Positions 6,101-7,540 of a DNA stretch of 7,540 nt are shown here, piece by piece (position 1 is the stretch's first letter; every line of letters starts with the position of its first letter). Source of the stretch: Pseudomonadota bacterium. Lineage in GTDB: Bacteria; Pseudomonadota; Gammaproteobacteria; Burkholderiales; Burkholderiaceae_A. The notes below the pieces were generated by a model. It was not told the origin of the DNA and did not search any database. It saw nothing but the letters and a program-made list of their open reading frames with translations. Both the position numbers and the translations under genes were made by a program. The stretch is taken from NCBI GenBank assembly GCA_002684875.1, contig NYVY01000079.1, positions 4,942 to 12,481 of the forward strand, read 5' to 3'.

Positions 6101-7540
6101 TACAGCACCTAAATTATTAAGATCAATCGCTTCAATTGGGTTTATTTCTGTCTCATCAATCCTAAAAAGTCCTTGCTCTCCAGCATTAACGTCAAACAGA
6201 ACCCCTTGTTCTCTCAATAAGAAAATGTTTTCTTTTGATGAACTCTTTAACTCTTCACCTCTTTCGATTTGTAAACCCGCAATATTAAACCCATCGAAGC
6301 TAGCTAGTTGAATTGCTTCATCAATATCGGAAGCTTGGCTATTTGCTAAAGATTTTTGACTTAAGTCAGCCCTTGCACCTCCAAGAATTAAAGCATGCTC
6401 AACACTTAGTGTTGAATCGGACACCTCAACTGTGGGTAAAAGACCATCAAAAATAGAAATGTTATTTTTTAATAATGGAACAAGTGTCTCTGCATCTGTC
6501 TGCATAACCCCTGTTTCATTTTTTAGAAGTACATTACCCATATTATTAACGGATATCGCAACCAAACTTTCTGCCTGCTCAAGAGAACTAAGGACTCCGT
6601 CAACTGTTGTTGTGGCCGCTAAAGAAACTCGTTCACCAACTTCAATGAGATCAATAGGAGAAATCGTAGTAGCATCTAATATTAAGTCGTTTAAATTAAT
6701 TTTATCGTTTTCGACGACCATAATTTTTTTTGCATCCACCAAACTGACTTTACTATTTGCCTCTAACTCTATCCCATTGATTAAATTAAAGCCGTTGTTA
6801 TCAATGATACTCACAAGGTCTTCTACAGAGCTAGTACCTTTTATCTCTGCTCTAGTGATATCAAGATTTTGATTAGACATCAAACTCAACGAGGTTTTCG
6901 TATTCATTTCACCGACGATCTGACTAAACCCTAGATCATCGAGCCTTAAAGACGTACTTTCAGTAATATTATTTGGGGTAGTAATCTTTACCTGAACCTC
7001 GGCATTCTCCTTCTCAGCAACGAACGCAAGTTTTTCAGATGCCAATCCAGAACCAAGGTCTCGATTGACTAATCTCATGATCTGATTCAATTCAATTGCA
7101 TTCGATCCCTGTTTTTCTGATAAATCGATCGTCGCTCCCTCTAACGACCCCTTAAATCTATTCATTGCAAAATCAAACGAAACAGTGGAATCCTTGAGTG
7201 TCATATCACTCGGCAATCCAAGTCCAGCGTTCGCCAAAGGTTGCAAATAATTTAAGGTATTGAGTTCTGGATCGGTAATACTTGAAACCTTACCTCCCTC
7301 AAAAGTAAATCCACTATCTACTAAAACTTGTTCACCAAATTCATTTTTAAGTTTATCAAAAAAACTTGGGTTTTTTTCAATATATCCAATTTTAAATTTT
7401 TTAACTTCTTCCTTTCCTAATGATCTATTATTTAAATAGTCTCTTGCATTAGAGTATTTTTCATTTTTTAATAACTCACTATGATAAAAATCAATATATT
7501 GACTATAAATTGACAAATATTCTCTCCATTTTTTTTCTCT
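3110..7540 (-). CDS. Large RTX-type T1SS-secreted protein, probable surface adhesin (5' end not in window; chimeric N-terminus)
   Basis: Probable calcium-binding exoprotein or surface adhesin exported by the adjacent transporter. Residue numbers count from TTG 7514-7516, giving 1468 residues, but the frame continues to base 7540 without a stop. That TTG does have a GGAG about 7 bases upstream. Order: primase-like stretch (1-60); degenerate 55-60-residue repeats (about 61-540); VCBS-like domain ending GTDDQPEI (about 575-668); Gly/Tyr/Phe-rich segment (about 741-870); second VCBS-like domain with DSLSDGETLNTEYTVTI and NSAPTL (about 886-953); a domain containing acidic DKDGD (987-991) and ending VVDAPTIS (1085-1092); a further beta-rich region; RTX repeats (about 1284-1349); and a C-terminal tail without basic clusters. 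I find no cysteine, as is usual for type I substrates, and the protein is strongly acidic. No catalytic motif was recognised, so adhesin is inferred from repeats, size and neighbours. A LapG-type cleavage site or N-terminal retention module is not visible. Confidence 0.82.
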   Translation of the reverse strand, partial: REKKWREYLSIYSQYIDFYHSELLKNEKYSNARDYLNNRSLGKEEVKKFKIGYIEKNPSFFDKLKNEFGEQVLVDSGFTFEGGKVSSITDPELNTLNYLQPLANAGLGLPSDMTLKDSTVSFDFAMNRFKGSLEGATIDLSEKQGSNAIELNQIMRLVNRDLGSGLASEKLAFVAEKENAEVQVKITTPNNITESTSLRLDDLGFSQIVGEMNTKTSLSLMSNQNLDITRAEIKGTSSVEDLVSIIDNNGFNLINGIELEANSKVSLVDAKKIMVVENDKINLNDLILDATTISPIDLIEVGERVSLAATTTVDGVLSSLEQAESLVAISVNNMGNVLLKNETGVMQTDAETLVPLLKNNISIFDGLLPTVEVSDSTLSVEHALILGGARADLSQKSLANSQASDIDEAIQLASFDGFNIAGLQIERGEELKSSSKENIFLLREQGVLFDVNAGEQGLFRIDETEINPIEAIDLNNLGAVFQSQVVLIEGLDPSSYSHVPGSVALELASIDGLDFSRVKTNEEGLTTEQIETLESEGINVNIELEVVPEGSNFNGSIVEESSIDPRGTDIELVTQGTVILQNDSNSAYHAEISNLGLTNQPGRLDVSFENPSDSSLQEMTWSYSVLASDLEYLSADELLQINYDIKLEEEFFGVTSEELNLGIQLNVLGTDDQPEIFVALPEDVDILLRQGRDSEGFGSFQIFERDVNDQLSFSVSSDIGMNYGEEIPIEFVIKDIETGESVWEIEYTNFAKYGDEGAGTYEQIIQTEIGTGVYFGVNQPYEVAFGESGSSGFYSDIQLNGYGVGGGYLESAGFLQQILGYQYASVGVNNDGFYENLVDFGVGDFAPTVGFFDYGENGPGYYSTSVNGGFGQGNNLSEATIDGLEVEVNGPLLDAGSYEFEWYISDTADIFDSLSDGETLNTEYTVTIADNSLVNVADTGNPDVVAQKLSIDFKANSAPTLEGPNGEVPVLRTDGTEDINLILTPEEFGYTYYSDKDGDLFSEIEIVTLSDGIDIFYNSDTNDFSPIYLTEGDRLGLQSVDSVVNFTVDGVVSDVGVNPNENINGLQFVDFKAGDGIEFSSQTYRSEFFLLPVVDAPTISTGVLGNNSQQENIKFVSDGREIFLELDPTGSNSEIIRGNISLQQGDIVIYDEGLFADDFRTEQTIDLIEIASKHEDVAEALQQESLRYDFTKPIEAHILVEAQDVVGQHRDVAEFELREEIIIIPDASKIKNEDTYREMLFGFSDFDVNPSTNFSEFGKPDDTTYIDPAFGTVISTNKDIHGVEITSVPDAIVGTVGDDFIFANSYSEDGSGTVIHGGEGFDDLSGGEYSDIIYIDILDSKQGDNLSGGKGDDVFIIHSETVSEPDSLISDDRSKEDMNSRLENLLVRNSIDKEDVAIAGTIDDFSVSGENNADSIVLSGFSEQSEYSVYSDDDLALLVVEDDSQEKLYTAAILMPEYGIFNSTDMDLMNDTIHRI
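3470..3667 (-). other. RTX calcium-binding nonapeptide block
   Basis: Residues about 1284-1349 contain imperfect copies of the GGxGxDxUx nonapeptide: VGTVGDDFIF, IHGGEGFDDLSGG, GGEYSDIIYID and LSGGKGDDVFII. These bind calcium and form a parallel beta-roll after export. The block is short, about four copies, and has inserts. It lies about 120 residues before the C-terminus, the usual place in type I substrates. Confidence 0.85.
4652..4861 (-). other. VCBS-like beta domain 2 in the adhesin
   Basis: Residues about 886-955 repeat the same plan: FEWYIS (892-897), then DSLSDGETLNTEYTVTIAD (904-922), and an ending NSAPTLEG (948-955) in place of GTNDAP. The domain is followed by an acidic DKDGD motif (987-991) and a further beta-rich module that closes with VVDAPTIS (1085-1092). 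Confidence 0.55.
4907..5299 (-). other. Glycine/aromatic-rich segment in the adhesin
   Basis: Residues about 740-870 hold 28 glycines and 24 Tyr/Phe in some 130 positions by hand count. Short G-Y and G-F patches such as LNGYGVGGGYL, DGFYENL and NGPGYYSTS recur. The segment lies between the two VCBS-like domains and does not match a domain I know. It could be a low-complexity beta or loop region. Confidence 0.5.
5507..5794 (-). other. VCBS-like beta-sandwich domain 1 in the adhesin
   Basis: Residues about 575-670 follow the VCBS/cadherin-like plan common in RTX adhesins. A W-x-Y strand (MTWSYS, 611-616) is followed by DLEYLSADELLQINYDI (621-637), which corresponds to the 'L..GE.L...Y.V' strand pair. 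It closes with LNVLGTDDQPEI (657-668), a variant of the typical GTNDAP ending. Such domains act as extended spacers or calcium-stabilised stalks on the cell surface. Confidence 0.6.
5897..7336 (-). repeat. Degenerate 55-60-residue protein repeats in the adhesin
   Basis: Residues about 61-540 of the large protein seem to be built from roughly seven to eight diverged units. A clear unit runs from SVEDLVSIIDNNGFNLING (230-248) through SLVDAKKIM to ILDATTIS (279-286). Another reads DEAIQLASFDGFNIAGLQIE (399-418). Recurrent features are a short helix with a D/E-A/L-I/L pattern, a GF-N/I-x-x-G turn, an I/L-E strand, and a second helix with SL/SS. GERVSLAATTTVDG-VLSS (294-311) also pairs with GEQVLVDSGFTFEGGKVSS (61-79), which suggests the array begins right at the primase-like junction. 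The style resembles long repeat arrays in proteobacterial RTX adhesins. Repeat boundaries are by eye. Confidence 0.5.
7337..7540 (-). other. dnaG: DnaG primase-like segment fused in frame to the adhesin
   Basis: This stretch encodes residues that read like bacterial DnaG just after its zinc finger: the linker helix and the start of the catalytic core N-terminal (Toprim_N) domain. From memory of E. coli DnaG, DFYHSELLKN, ARDYLNNRSLGKEEVKKFKIGY and the following NPSFFDKLKNEF correspond to the TFYQQSLQQ, ARQYLEKRGLSHEVIARFAIGF and WDNVLKRF region in the same order and spacing. The eight in-frame codons before TTG 7516 (REKKWREY) extend the similarity, which argues that the primase-like reading frame begins outside the window. 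After about residue 60 the similarity stops and adhesin-type repeat sequence starts. The segment has no zinc finger and no Toprim catalytic residues, so it could not act as a primase on its own. It could be a captured gene fragment or an assembly chimera. Confidence 0.7.

Noticed and set aside
6432..6872. Plus-strand open frame of 146 codons, the longest on that strand.
   Set aside because: It is antisense to the adhesin repeat region. Its Ser/Thr/Ile-rich translation is what the complement of the repeat codons gives, and there is no convincing ribosome site.
7514..7516. TTG as the true start of the large protein, supported by GGAG about 7 bases upstream.
   Set aside because: The frame stays open to base 7540 and the upstream residues REKKWREY continue the DnaG-like similarity, so the start is more likely outside the window. 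It remains a fallback.
7527..7529. ATG near the right edge as a start for the large protein.
   Set aside because: It is in a different frame and meets a TAG within about nine codons.

Overview
The whole window is coding on the minus strand. It looks like a piece of a type I secretion (T1SS) locus from an AT-rich Gram-negative bacterium. A proteobacterium is likely and a marine origin is possible, but this is inferred from protein families and base composition only. There is no intergenic stretch over 300 bases and no RNA gene, insertion sequence or CRISPR array that I can see.

In transcription order (right to left), the first gene is a very large, cysteine-free secreted protein whose frame stays open to the right edge. 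Its C-terminus carries a few RTX-type calcium-binding nonapeptides followed by a C-terminal tail of the kind T1SS exporters read. It overlaps by 23 bases a TolC-family outer-membrane channel with a signal peptide. One base after that gene stops, a LapB/HlyB-like T1SS ABC transporter begins; it runs off the left edge after its Walker A and Q-loop motifs. A HlyD/LapC-type adaptor is expected beyond the left edge but is not visible. Together the genes would form a self-contained exporter plus substrate, with the protein delivered to the cell surface or medium, probably as an adhesin or biofilm-type protein.

The substrate reads as: a primase-like N-terminal stretch; about 480 residues of degenerate 55-60-residue repeats; a VCBS-like beta domain; a glycine/aromatic-rich segment; a second VCBS-like domain and further beta domains; RTX repeats; and the secretion tail.

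The main oddity is at the right end. The last ~200 bases encode a stretch that reads like the part of bacterial primase DnaG just after its zinc finger, in frame with the adhesin. By hand count it has about 20% G+C, against about 39% in the adjoining sequence. Either a genuine gene fusion or, at least as likely, a chimeric assembly join at a contig end would explain it.
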